Assembly: GCA_903772945.1 (NCBI GenBank) | Contig: CAICTM010000329.1 | Span: 1-64,000, forward strand | From: Seminavis robusta | Lineage: Eukaryota; Bacillariophyta; Bacillariophyceae; Naviculales; Naviculaceae | DNA: 64,000 nucleotides | Direction: 5' to 3' | Part shown: positions 46,959 through 58,678 of the stretch, in pieces | Layout: each line of letters opens with the position of its first letter | Numbering within the stretch: the first letter of the stretch is position 1 | Notes under the pieces: model-generated | Seen by the model: the letters and a program-made list of their open reading frames with translations, nothing else | What the model was told of the DNA's origin: nothing | The model's database searches: none | Position numbers and translations under genes: made by a program

Positions 46959-46992
<34 letters not shown>

Positions 46993-46993
46993 A
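46908..46993 (+). repeat. (AAC)n microsatellite, interrupted
   Basis: AAC or ACA triplets with a few interruptions, directly after the CGA run. Confidence 0.95.
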
Positions 46994-48690
46994 TTATGCA
47001 GTAGAATTGGTGGAAGCAGAGGCAGTGGATGATGTCGAAGAACCCCATTCTGTGGCTCATCTTTCAATGGACAGCACCCATAGAAGGCAAACCATTACTC
47101 GGAAGTATCAGTTTCGCTTTGCAGGTTTTTGCTCTTGCTTTTGCTCAGTTGTGGAATCATTATCGGTTCCATTTGTGGTGCTGGCTTATGTGATAGCAGT
47201 GATTCCATTGAGCCCTCAAAAAATTCCAGAGATATTCTTCAGGCACACAAAATGGAAATTGACCTAACTACCATCCTGGGAAAGGACTACTTTGATGGAG
47301 TGGAGGAATCTGGAGAAGGACATCAGGGCGACCTAACTGATTTCCTGAGGGAAACAAGGCAGAAATCTTTCAACTGGATTATCAATCAGGATCCATTGCA
47401 ATTGGAATATGATGCTCCAAAATTTAATTCAGAGGTTCCTTTTGGTGCTTTTCTACTATCAAACCACAAGGCACAGGCCATGGAAAGAGTGCAATCTACC
47501 AGCAACTTCTCAGGGGAATATATCAGCCAATTTCTGTTATGCACTGGATTCTTCGACGGGGGAAACAAGCAACAACATCTGGGGGGATTGGTGGCTCAAA
47601 TGTCAGTCATGAATGCCAGTGGGCTGGAGTCGCTTGTGAGACTGGGAAAGGAGAAGAGCAAGAGGTTGTGGACCTTCGGCTTCGTAAGTCTCATTGGCCA
47701 CAGGAGTGGACTGTGTCATTGATTTCTTACCCATAGGAATATTTTCTTCAGAGTGGAATTGACTCAATGGTTCTCTCCCATGGGAGATTACAGGATTGCC
47801 ACAGCTAAGAAGACTTCTTTTAAAATACAATATGCTGACTGGAGTGATGCCTCAAAGGCTTTTTACCAACCAATCAGGCCTTGCCTTGGTGTCCCTCGCG
47901 TTGAACAATAACCAACTTTCAGGACCCATCCCTGCAAGATGGTTTGAAGAAGCTGCAAAACTTACCAATCTTGAAACCTTTTCAAACAGACTGACTGGGA
48001 GAATTCCATCAGAACTGGGGTTAATCCCTTGGAAGAATTTGGCTTTAGCCAACAATTCACTGACAGGATGTTTGCCAGTGGAAGTGTTCAATCAGGGCTC
48101 TCTTGTGGGGCTATTTTTGAATGACAATGATGTGAGTATCTGAATCTGTGGTATGGTATGAGCATCCATGCTTGCTTGAAGCTCATGGCCTCATATTTGC
48201 TTCTTGCCATCACAAGCTTACTGGTACCCTAGCAAGTGAAGTTGGATTGTTGGCCAACCCGGAATATCTTGACTTGAGTGGCAACAGTGTATCAGGATCC
48301 CTGCCTTCAGAGATTGGTCTGGCAAGCCAAATGCAAGACTTGCAGGTTTCATACACCAACATGCGAGAGACACTCCCTAAAGAATTGTATGGACTCAGCA
48401 TTCTTAGGACGTTGGAGTTGGACAGTTGCAACTTTTCTGGGACCATCAGTTCATCGCTTGGTCTTTTGAGTGACCTTGAGTGGCTGGGCCTATCTAGTAA
48501 CAACTTCCATGGCACAATCCCCAATGGGATTGGCGCACTAACAAAGCTGCTTCTATTGCGGGTGAATGAGAATGAGCTGACAGGCACTATTCCAGAGTCT
48601 GTTTGCCAAAATCAAGTGTACCTTTTTCGTGGTGACTATCATTTGAAAGCTGCATTGGAGGCTGACTGTTTGCCCAGCACAGAAACTTGA

Positions 48691-50539
48691 GTTCCCACAA
48701 TTGAGTGTGCTGTTGATTGCTGTACCATGTGTTGTGACAATACAGTGTATTGCCTTGCCAATTGATTCACTCCCGTCTGTCCCTTGCTGTTCCGTACCAT
48801 ACCCAGCAAATGCTGGTTTGGTTTCTAGCTAGGTTCTGATACCAACATGAAAGCAACAGTAGCCAGAGGACAACAGGTCATAAACGACATACCGTTTGCT
48901 TTATTCCTCCAGTCTGTGAGCTGATACTATTAGATTGAGGCGTCTTTCGGATCCCGACTGCCAAGGATAGCTACTTTACATTCTGCCTAGCTAGCTACCC
49001 CTAGGTAGAGTGATCTGCGCATTAAGACCGACCATTCCGCGGAATATTCTCTTCAGGGCTGGATATCGAATTTGTACTATTAAAGCAGGGAATCGAGAGA
49101 ACACATGTAGTTGAGTATGCCACAAAATTCCCAACCTCAGAGTGTACTTAGAAGAGGAGTTACGGCGTTGAAGATTTCAACCACTACAGCGAATTCTTTT
49201 TCCTGCAGATTAAGACCATATGACGTCACACGTAGGCTCTAGTACTGAGTCTACGTAGGATATCGCTGTACGGTAAACCGGTACATGGTCTATCGAGTGA
49301 AAGCTGATGGCGCTGTACGTCCCCAAGCACATGACAGCAATGAAAAGCACCTCTATTGAGACCTTCTATCCACCCTATCTTTCTTCCTCGCACCTCTATG
49401 ATACCGTATGTTGGCAAGCAGCACCTCTGTGCGTCCTTCCTCTAGTACACTGATACATCGTAAAGGTACGGACTGTATGGTACACTACAAGTACGTATGT
49501 ATCGACACTGCTTCGACCGCACTGTGTTCTCTATCAATTGCCAACACCAACACCACCACACGGCTTTGCAATGGACAGGGTCTATCCTCTAGCTAGCTAT
49601 GCATTAAACTCTAGCTAGAGTACCACTGTGCCCATACTGGCTGGCTATGGAGACTTGCTATCAATAGTGTGTCCAGTTGAACACGGTAAATGATTTGACC
49701 AATCAAATCTCTTTTTGACAGTTGAGGGCATCAGCCTCCGGCTGCTTGTTCTCCAAATGAGGCTGCTCGTGTCAGCGAAACACCCTTGCATTTTGCCAAT
49801 GTACTTGTACCGTCAATCCAGTCAAGCAGGGCATAAACCGGCCACTTGGAAACAAGGTGACACCGTGGCATCAACCAACTCTCCACAGCTAGACTAACGT
49901 ACCAGGTACGATACCGGTACTCTCCAAGTGGGCTTCACTCTTGACAACCTGACAACCTGACAGTGTGCATGTGTGCATGTAGCAAACCCACCGACAAGCG
50001 CAACGGCTTTTTGATTCACGGATGCCCTCTGAAACTTTGTCCATGCAGATTTAATAAACACAGAAGAGGGGAAGTAACACCCACAGCTCTTTATTTCTTT
50101 CAATGAACCATTGCAGAACTCCAATCCCGACCAATCTATTTGGGGTTTGTGTTTTCGGATGCAAGCAGTTCTCGTTGCGCCCTTCCACGCAACGCTCACA
50201 ATTTGCGACCTTTGGCGGGGTATTGAAAAGCTCCAATACCGTCCCTACCAAATCGCACCAGGAGGCATCTTACCTGCATCTCATTATCTGCCTAGTCAAG
50301 TTGATAAGCATCTTATCTCCATACTACAACAACACCTCTAGCTAGATCATTTTCTCTTGCCAGCAGGTGGCAGTGCAGTACCGTATCCTCCTTTGCCAGT
50401 TCTATCTTTGAGTTCGACAAAATCTCCCCACAGATTTTGAACCGGTCAACGCATCAATCAACTAACGGTAACATTCAATCAACAACCAACAACAAGCAAC
50501 TACAGTACCGTAGTACAGAAGGGTATCTTAGTTAACACC
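48691..50539. other. Intergenic, no gene seen
   Basis: About 1.8 kb with short ORFs only. A full palindromic TGACGTCA lies at 49221-49228. CTAGCTAG and GTACCGG words are frequent. The right end contains the upstream region of the SDR-like gene. Confidence 0.6.
49221..49228. promoter_or_regulatory. Consensus cAMP-response-element octamer TGACGTCA
   Basis: The exact palindromic octamer, in non-coding DNA about 1.3 kb upstream of the start at 50540. CRE-like TGACGT elements are known from CO2/cAMP-regulated diatom promoters. The distance is large and one octamer may occur by chance. Confidence 0.25.
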
Positions 50540-51976
50540 ATGACGACATCTGGCAATCCCAGCATTCCAGTCGACAAGGCTCTGTGCGAAGAAACGTACG
50601 ACTTGGTGCGCCACCATCAGACATCGAGTATTGTCTCCAACATGCTCACATTTCCATCGGCGCGCAAATACGTGGAACGCCTACTACAACGAGAAGCACC
50701 CATCGCCGCCCAACAGTGTTATCGTCAATTGGCCGTCGTCTCGGGGGTGACACAATCTCGAGGCTGTACAGCCTACCATGTCGCCGAAGAATTGGTTGTG
50801 GCCGCTGACATGGACGTTATCTTGGTCGGACCTGGCAACAATAGTAAGAGTCTCTTGGCCGCAGCTACGGACATTACCGAAGAGTTTCTCAAACGCAAAG
50901 CTCGCGCGGGAAGTTTGGTGCCGACCACGGAACCTCCCAAAATCATGTGCGTGCGCATGAATCCCAACAGTTTGCGATCTGTCTCCAAGGCCGCCCGCGA
51001 TATTTCCAAGTTGGCCCAAAAGCATCATCAAGGACGCGTCCACGCATTAATCAATCTCGATGGACAAGTGTCGGAACAATACGTGACAACCGAAGAAGGT
51101 GTTGATGCCAATGTCGGACGCAACTATCTGGCACCGCGATTGTTGGCCGACTTATTACTGCCCCTCTTGCGAGCGGCTGCTACCGATACGTTCAAGCCAC
51201 GGCTCATTCAACAAGCGAGTGTGGGACATTGTCGTGGTTGTCATTTTGATCCCCACCGATTGCGGAAACTTCCACGAGAAGGAGGAGCTCCGGAAGGGAC
51301 TGTTGTATGGAATGAGTATCATTGGCAGTATGCAGTGCCCTCGTCGGAAGAAGGCAGCACCGGGTTGGACCAATACTACAGAAGCAAGTTTGCACTCATG
51401 GCCGATACCGTTGCTTTGGCCAATGAAGAACCCATGTTGGCCGCCATTTGTGTCGACCCGGGAGTCTTGTCGTATGCGACATCTCCTTCGGGAAACACCC
51501 CCTCGCCTCGTCGTGCATCGTTATCTTCACGCTTTGTGGGGCTCAGTCACAGTCAAGCCGCCCGATCGGCCTTGCGAGCCGCACTGGATCCGGCTTTTAA
51601 TTCCATCGACACGATGCAATACTTGCATTGCGATGGGAATGCATGGTCCATGGCCGAGCCGACGTTGGAGAATCCTCGCACCCGTCAAGCCTACGACATG
51701 GAGGAATATGCGGCACTGGTACGAGATGTGGCGGATGAACTCTGTGGGCAGCTCGTGGCAGACAAGGGATGTGGATGGCAGCAACCACAACAGTCATCGG
51801 ATGAGGAAGATGTGTCCGAGTCGTCCTTCTCGGAATCGTCAGCAGATTCTTCCTCATCGCTGGACTCGTCGTCGGCACATGCCTATAACGAATGGCAATG
51901 CCATTCCTTTCATTCATCCTTGCTACAGACATCATTGATTCCGGTAGGTGGTGGACGACCGTATGCCTTCCAGTAG
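50540..51976 (+). CDS. Short-chain dehydrogenase/reductase-like protein, paralogue of 35039-36514
   Basis: An intronless frame of 478 residues with the same plan as the protein at 35039: RQLAVVSGV with a degenerate nucleotide loop, AYHVAEELV, a TTEEGVDANVGRNYLAPRLLADLLLPLL block, ASVGHCRGCHFDPHR, and DQYYRSKFALM, which here keeps the YxxxK spacing of active SDR enzymes. SQAARSALRAALDP and YLHCDGNAW are shared almost word for word with the paralogue. The C-terminal ~70 residues are Ser/acidic-rich. Substrate is unknown; the glycine-rich loop is poorly conserved, so NAD(P) binding is in doubt. The upstream region is short and AT-poor around AGTTAACACC before the ATG. Confidence 0.75.
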   Translation: MTTSGNPSIPVDKALCEETYDLVRHHQTSSIVSNMLTFPSARKYVERLLQREAPIAAQQCYRQLAVVSGVTQSRGCTAYHVAEELVVAADMDVILVGPGNNSKSLLAAATDITEEFLKRKARAGSLVPTTEPPKIMCVRMNPNSLRSVSKAARDISKLAQKHHQGRVHALINLDGQVSEQYVTTEEGVDANVGRNYLAPRLLADLLLPLLRAAATDTFKPRLIQQASVGHCRGCHFDPHRLRKLPREGGAPEGTVVWNEYHWQYAVPSSEEGSTGLDQYYRSKFALMADTVALANEEPMLAAICVDPGVLSYATSPSGNTPSPRRASLSSRFVGLSHSQAARSALRAALDPAFNSIDTMQYLHCDGNAWSMAEPTLENPRTRQAYDMEEYAALVRDVADELCGQLVADKGCGWQQPQQSSDEEDVSESSFSESSADSSSSLDSSSAHAYNEWQCHSFHSSLLQTSLIPVGGGRPYAFQ

Positions 51977-54093
51977 GGCAAGGTCTTCCACTGTTCAAGA
52001 AGTAAATGAATGAATTATCTACCGGTCTCCAAACAAAACACTAGCTAGTTATGTTATGTTAATTGCCAAACAAAGCAGTCCGTGTACTGGTGCGCCGTAG
52101 GTATCATAGTTCTCTTGTTCAAAAGACTGATTGAAATATTTATTTCCACTTGCCCTCTTTCGTTCCAACGTTCCAACCTAGCAATACTCCCTGACGTCTG
52201 CGGTACTAGCTAGCACCATTAGAATTTGAGTCTTTGTAGCGAATCGGTCAAGGTAGATCTAGATCTAGACTACTTTACCTCGGCAGTCTATCTGCCTGAG
52301 CCCTCACCCCCTTTTACCGCGGCAGTCTATCTGCCTGAGCCCTCTACCCCTTTTTGGTATTTCCTATTTCCTATCCTATTTCCTTTTTTCTATTTCCCAT
52401 TTCCTGTTCGGGTGAAGCCAAAATATAGGGATAGAGATAGTCGTAAGCCAACAAAACTGGAACTTGAAGGTTCATTTAGGGGTAGGAATAAATCATGATC
52501 ATTCAAGGTTAGTGCACTCAACACAATAAGCCAGCAGAAGCTACAAAAGTTACAGGTACATACGGGAGTGACAGCTGTAAAATTATGGTTAGCGGGCGGC
52601 AACACACGACGAAGTCGGGTGTTGTCGCCAGGGCTAGCTTCAATAAAAAAGAAGGTTATAATGAGGGAATGATACCGGGCGGCAACACACGACGAAGTCA
52701 GGTGTTGTTGCCAGGGCCAGCTTAAATAAAAAATGATGTTACAATGAGGGAATGATACCGGGCGGCAACACACGACGAAGTCGGGTGTTGTTGCCAGGGC
52801 TGCCTTGAAAGAAGGGTTGAGATTCATCATTCGATTTGATTGAAAGATTCTGATTCGATTCATCATTCCAATCTTCTTTTTTGAAAGTGCACATTGAATC
52901 TTGATGGAATCGAATCGAATGACGAATCAGCTCCATTCTTTCTCACTTCTTGAAGAACCTTTGCCTTCTATCCCGATCCCGAAACGCTTTCTGTTGGGAT
53001 GGTGCCTTCTTCAGCCTTTTTTAAATACTCTTCTTTTAAAAAGCTTGACTACTGTTTTATGAGTACTGTATACCTTACGGTACTTAGCCGTACTATAGAC
53101 AGTATTGCTCTTGCATCGCACTTGAACAAAAAAATGGTGGCCAAATTGGCGTTCGGAAGCTTAATTAATTGAATTGTTAAAAAATTGTGGTAAGAGCTGA
53201 AGGCGTGAGGCAATTGAGGTATTATCCGTGCGTGAGCTTATCCGTGGCATCCATTGAACTACAGTATTCCCTATTTTACCATAAGAGCCGAGCTGTAAAA
53301 CGCTACGAGCTGCACAAACATGACAGCCAAACCGCGAAGACGCACTTCATTTATTTTATTTTATTTATTTCATCTACTGTACAGTCGTATCCATCTTTTT
53401 TAAATCACTGATAAGGGCTAAACGTTCCTAGAAAGTCTAAAGAACAGCATGATGGCGAAACTGACATCATTGGCTCCGCAGCGTGGGAAACAGCTGCTTC
53501 CAGACAGTTTTTTGCTTGTATGCTTGTATGCCATAATGCTAGTTCCTCTTCTTGGAAGGGTGGAAAGCTCTTTCGGAGTTATGGTAGGAAAACAGATTCT
53601 GGAGCAAGGAGCAAGGGAAGATGGAGGAAGAAAGCTCTTGCGTCTACGATGTACTAACTAAGGGGCTGGTACCGCTGGTTGCCGGAGCTCGGATCTATGA
53701 TACTGCCGGTAATGCTGTGGCTGTGCCATCACGCCATCACAATGACAGGCGGTCATTATTCATTAGTTCTTCAAAATTAAATCTCCGATCCCTTCTTTCA
53801 TCTTTGCCAGTGACCACTTTCCCTTGCTCCATTATTTTTGCTTGCGGTCAATGGTCAAAGCGTCAAACAAAAGCATTAGTCTACTACAGCGTTTATTCAC
53901 TTCTATTTCTTTTGCATCTCCTTGTGCTCCAAGTGCTTCACTCTTCACTCCCAGCTGATCTCTTCAGGATTCGTTTCCAGCTTGCTCATCATCAGGTATC
54001 AGGTAATAACTACTCGTAACTAGCTCTTGGGGTATATACCAGCCTTCTTCCATCCATCCATCAGTCAATCAATCTGAACTAACTCAAGACACC
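51977..54093. other. Intergenic, carries hairpin-rich repeat copy B
   Basis: Apart from the repeat at 52262-52818 I see no gene. The frame at 53449-53661 has a hydrophobic stretch (LLVCLYAIMLVPLLG) but no other support. The promoter of the second cyclase gene lies at the right end. Confidence 0.6.
52262..52818 (-). repeat. Hairpin-rich repeat, copy B (inverted relative to copy A)
   Basis: Contains 83-bp tandem units at 52594-52676, 52677-52759 and a partial one from 52760. Each carries GGCGGCAACACACGAC-GAA-GTCGGGTGTTGTCGCC-type arms, a long imperfect hairpin with one internal mismatch. To the left lie GTATTTCCTATTTCC runs and two units with GGCAG-TCTAT-CTGCC. It ends GAAAGAAGGGTT, the reverse complement of the start of copy A. 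Confidence 0.8.
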
Positions 54094-57000
54094 ATGGTGT
54101 TTGACGACGAAGTGGAGAGTCTGCTGAGCGAAGACAGCGGCGACGAAGTTGAAGATTCGTCGTTGGGAGATGGCAACTCGTCCAGCGGCGAAAGCTCGAC
54201 GGCTTATGCATCGTCTGGCAAGGACGAGTTTCGTGAAGTGCGCAACTTTACACGCAAGGAAACCAAAAACGTCGAGACATGGAGAGATCTCGTGACGGGT
54301 GTCCTGGTCATTACGGCCACCTTTGTCACCATGGCATCCTTTATCTACCTCTCGAGAAACGAAACGGAAACATTCTTACTCGCGGTATGTATGGTTGTTG
54401 CTTGCAAGCCTCAGTTGGTTATCTCTGTCTTACTGCTATATACCCAGGGTATCTATCTCACACTCGTTCTTCTCGTCGTTTGGCTCTATCAGTTTGATCA
54501 ATACGTGGTCACCATCAAGGATACCGCCGTGGATCTGGAGAACAGTATCGATGACAGCTTTACGGCTGTCACGGACTCGATTACGGCGCACGCTCAGACT
54601 AGTGAATCCGTCTTTCCATTTGTCACCGTGCCCTTCTTTGAGGTACACGGGCATCATGCCAGAGATATCTCCCATGTCGACTTTTTCTCCTTTTGTCCCC
54701 TCGTCGCGGAAGCCAATCGACAGGCATGGGAAGACTACTCTGTATTCAACCAATGGTGGGTACAAGGCGACCAGATTGAGACGTACACCACAGCCGAACA
54801 AGTCGCCATTGTAACCAATGAAACCGAACAAAAAATACCCTCCAATATCTACCGAATCGACGAACAGGGACATCGCACCGTCAACCTGGGACATCCGCCC
54901 TACGCACCCCGATGGCAAATCTCGCCTCCGCCTTCCGACGTTATCGTCGTCAACTACGACGTCTTGTCCACCGACACCGTCAAGGCCATCTTTGATGCCA
55001 TGGTCGTTACCAATAGCCCGGTCATGTCAGGAATCGTTGATAACCGATTACTTCAATCCGCAGGCGTCACCGAGGAGGCACCCTCCAGTCTCCTCGTGTT
55101 CCCAGTCTACCAAAATTTCAACTATTCCACCCCCGACATTGTGGGCTTTTTGGAAGTCTTGTTCAATTGGAAAACGTTCCTGTCGTTGTTACTCCCCGAA
55201 GGACAAGGTGGCGTCTATTATGTTCTCCAGACCAGCTGCGGGGACGAATACACCTTTGAAAATACCAACGGAGAAATCATTTACATTGGACCGGGCGATC
55301 ATCACGATATCATCTACGATCGCCATGTCGTGACGGTGGATCTCATTACGCAACCCAACATTACTACTTCCAACAATACTACTGATACTCATATCTGCGA
55401 CTATACCGTCGATGTCTACCCTTCGGCCGAGTTGCGAAGGGAATTCTCCACCATGATCCCCGAAGTTTTCACATTTATCGTGGCCGCGTCCTTTTTCCTC
55501 ATGGCATTCTTCTTTTTTACCTACGACAAGTTCGTTCAACGCCGCAACGAAAAGGTCGTTCGTCAAGCCGCCAAAACCAACGCCATTGTATCCAGCTTGT
55601 TCCCGACCAATGTACGAGATCGATTGTTTGGAGGTGACAATCAAAGTCAAAAGAGCAAAAAGACCATGGGCAGCAGCCAAGGAGGGGGTCGGGGTCGACT
55701 CAAAAACTTTTTGACCGACAATATGAGTGCCAACAACAGCGAATCAGGAGGTGGTGGCGCTTCGGTGGGAGGAGGATCCGTAAAGAGCAGCGATCAACCC
55801 ATTGCGGATCTGTTCCCCCACTGTACCGTGCTCTTTGCGGATATTGTGGGTAGGTTGTCGTTGTTATTATGAGTCGTGGGGATTGAAACTGAAATGGTGA
55901 ATATTATGATGTACACAGTCCCAACTCACCAGTCGGTCGGTCTGCTCGTGTGTGTCTCGTCTTTATGAGTAGGTTTCACAGCTTGGAGTTCCATGCGAGA
56001 ACCTACCCAGGTCTTTCGTTTATTGGAAAGCATCTATCATGCATTTGACGAAATTGCAAAGAGACGAAAGGTGTTCAAGGGTAAGCAGCTGCGCCTTGCT
56101 TGAGAGATCGGCCTAGGAGTGATTTCGGTTCTGTGGCCTCACATTGTTTTCCTGCAGTGGAGACAATTGGCGATTGCTATGTTGCCGTAACAGGATTGCC
56201 AGGTGAGTGTGGGCATGTGGCTATTTACCAGGAACTATGCAACCTGCAAATTCTCACTTGAAGATTACCCTTCAATTCAAAGAACCCAACAAGCATCATG
56301 CACTGGTCATGGCCAAGTTTGCGAGGGATTGTATGTACAAGATGCATGACGTTACACGCAGTCTTGAAGTTATGCTGGGACCAGACACTGGTGAGTATTC
56401 ATGGTGGCAGGAGTGGATAGGTCATGACTTAGTTCTAGCCATGTTACTAACTACTGGGCTTTTCTGGCATATTCAGGAGACCTTACCATGAGATTTGGAC
56501 TGCATAGTGGTCCTGTGACTGCTGGAGTGTTGCGAGGAGAGCGTTCGAGGTTTCAGCTTTTTGGTGATACTGTCAACACAGCTTCAAGGATGGAGTCCAC
56601 AGGAAAGAAGGGCTGTATTCATGTGAGCCTGGAAACAGCAGAAGAGGTGAAAGAATCTGGGAAGGGTGCATGGCTCAAGGAGAGGGCGGACAAAGTGACT
56701 GCAAAAGGAAAAGGTGAAATGGTCACCTACTGGTTATCTCTCTCTGATCACTCGTCTAATGGCGATGGACTTTCAGAAGTAGGCAGCTTTGCTCCAGACA
56801 ACGTTTCCTTGGATGCTTCAACTGGAAATGAGCTGATAGAAAACGCATCTGTCAAAAACGCCGAGGACAAAAAAGCATCCTACTCAGGGACTGTGAATCG
56901 CAAAAAAGATCTGTCGGGAAAGAATGCAAGACTCATTGAATGGAATGTTGATATTCTTCAAAGGGTCCTCCGTCAGATTGCTGCTAAGCGTCAAGTGACA

Positions 57001-58678
57001 GATAGGGGCCACTTTGGAAAAGTTTCTGATAAGGTCCACTTTGGAAAAGGTTCTGATTCCAAGGGCAAGCTTGCTGTAGAGCATGCTAAACCTGAGATGG
57101 TTTTAGAGGAGGTATGCGAGGTCATCCAGTTGCCCAAATTCAACTCCAAAGTGGCTGGAGCAATCCAACGAGCCGAGGAAGTGGCTTTGCCGTCTGATGT
57201 TTCCATGCAGTTGCACGACTTTGTTGCTGAACTTGCTGGCATGTACCATGACAATCCTTTCCACAATTTTGAGGTTTGTAGTTGGATTGTGTGTGATGCA
57301 AAAATGGCTGTTGCGTTGCTGGTACCTGGTAGAGTCTCACCACCTTCATCTCCTCTTTAAGCATGCATCACATGTCACCATGTCGGTAGTGAAGCTCCTT
57401 TCTCGGATTGTGGCCCCAGCTGATTTGGAATATGATGACTCCAACATTACCAATGAAAAGAAGCTGATGAAAAATATTGCTTCCAAGATGCATGAGTACG
57501 TATTCAGAGGTTTTGGACAAGTGAGCTTGTAAGAAGCTTCTACTCATGCCCTTCTTGCTTGTCCTCTCCATTTTGGTGCAGCCACACATACGGGTGAGTT
57601 ACAATGGTTGGTTGCAACCCTCATGTTTTGTCTCCGTGCTATGAAAGTCTCACCTTTTGCATGAAAACAAACAGCATCACGTCGGACCCACTTACTCAGT
57701 TTTCAGTGGTACTGTCAGGGCTGATCCATGACGTCGATCACGATGGTGTCACTAATGCGCAGCTTGTCAAAGAAGAGACAGAACTTGCAATCCGCTACAA
57801 GGGCAAGAGCGTGGCCGAGCAGAACTCTGTGGATCGTTCTTGGAATCTGTTGATGGAGCCCAGGTTCAAGAAGTTAAGGGATGCTATCTGTGGAACAGAG
57901 GCAGAGTTTGCCCGCTTCCGTCAACTAGTTGTGAACTCTGTGATGGCAACTGAGTAAGTCTCAAGCATGCATGGATCAAGTTGATGGATCACCATGTTGT
58001 CCTTCACTTCCTCACAAACTTGCTCCGTCCTGGTTGCTCTAGTATCGTGGATAAGGAACTTAAGGAGCTCCGTAATGGCAGGTGGGACAAAGCTTTCAAA
58101 GGAGAGTTTGTAGAAACAGATCCTAGCATAGACATCAATCGCAAGGCCACCATTGTTGTAAGTCGATGCGTTGATCGAATCTAAGAGAGGTCTTAGCAGG
58201 TAGCAATACTGTGCTTCTCACACGCACGTTCCTTCTTGCAGATTGAGCACTTGATCCAGGCCTCTGACATTTCGCACACCATGCAGCATTGGCACATCTA
58301 CAGAAAGTGGTATGTCTCTTTGTTCCTGCTTGGATTCGATTCATGATATTCTTTTTAACCCATGGCTTTGCTGACCCTTCTCTTTGCCACAGGAATGAGC
58401 GACTGTTCATGGAAATGTATCGTGCCTATCGAGATGGAAGGGCGGAGAAGGATCCCTCGGAGTTTTGGTACAAGGGTGAAATTGGTTTCTTCACATTCTA
58501 CATCATTCCGCTGGCCAAAAAGCTCAAGGAATGTGGAGTGTTTGGTGTTTCCAGCGATGAATATCTGAACTACGCAACAAAGAACCTTGCAGAGTGGAAG
58601 ACAAAAGGAGAAGAGGTCACGAAAGACATGTTGGAAAGGGTCAAGGCAGAGTATGGAGAAGAGCCTTTGGATTCTTGA
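54094..58678 (+). CDS. CHASE-like receptor nucleotidyl cyclase and phosphodiesterase fusion
   Basis: Exons by my reading: 54094..54384, 54493..55849, 55973..56080, 56158..56202, 56283..56390, 56477..57273, 57362..57495, 57582..57593, 57675..57953, 58043..58157, 58242..58309, 58393..58678; 1,199 residues. An acidic N-terminus is followed by helix 1 (about 66-86), an outer domain (98-420) with CHASE-like pieces (FFSFCPLV, DIVGFLEVLFNW), helix 2 (about 420-442), a class III cyclase (about 535-725) and an HD phosphodiesterase (about 890-1175). The cyclase has FADIVGFT, VETIGDCY, FQLFGD and VNTASR. The phosphodiesterase has HNFEHASH, IHDVDHDG and ASDISH. The intron at 54385 could instead end at 54447 in the same frame; the longer version restores a single-helix N-terminus. 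It probably senses a ligand and sets local cGMP. Confidence 0.85.

Larger units (their letters stand above)
46444..48690 (+). pseudogene. LRR receptor-like gene, broken
   Basis: Pieces of one LRR receptor-like protein lie in order on the plus strand. They are a proline-rich start (MSTTPKDSSIASPNSESG at 46444), low-complexity runs, a membrane helix after an apparent acceptor at 47124 (LLLLLSCGIIIGSICGAG), SFNWIINQDPLQLEYDAP (about 47365-47420), QRFLLVLFYYQTT (47427 on, next frame), SHECQWAGVACETG (about 47606, third frame), and LRRs to 48690. Frame changes near 47424 and 47600 and an in-frame TGA at 47760-47762 break it. One apparent intron starts at 47677 (GTAAGTC to CCATAG) and another at 48132 (GTGAGT to CACAAG). 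The relation to the LRR gene at 1577 is family-level. Confidence 0.75.

Noticed and set aside
46699-47060. Poly-Thr, poly-Asp and poly-Val frames
   Set aside because: These are six-frame readings of the CGA and AAC microsatellites; only the Asp frame might be part of the LRR pseudogene.
52594-52815. Regular direct repeats as a CRISPR-like array
   Set aside because: Units are 83 bp with no unique spacers, the organism is eukaryotic, and no cas-like gene is near.
54385-54447. Shorter in-frame intron, or none, in the second cyclase gene
   Set aside because: Keeping the sequence would add a second hydrophobic stretch directly after helix 1. The 108-bp intron ending at 54492 has a better pyrimidine tract and restores the usual layout, though the choice is not certain.
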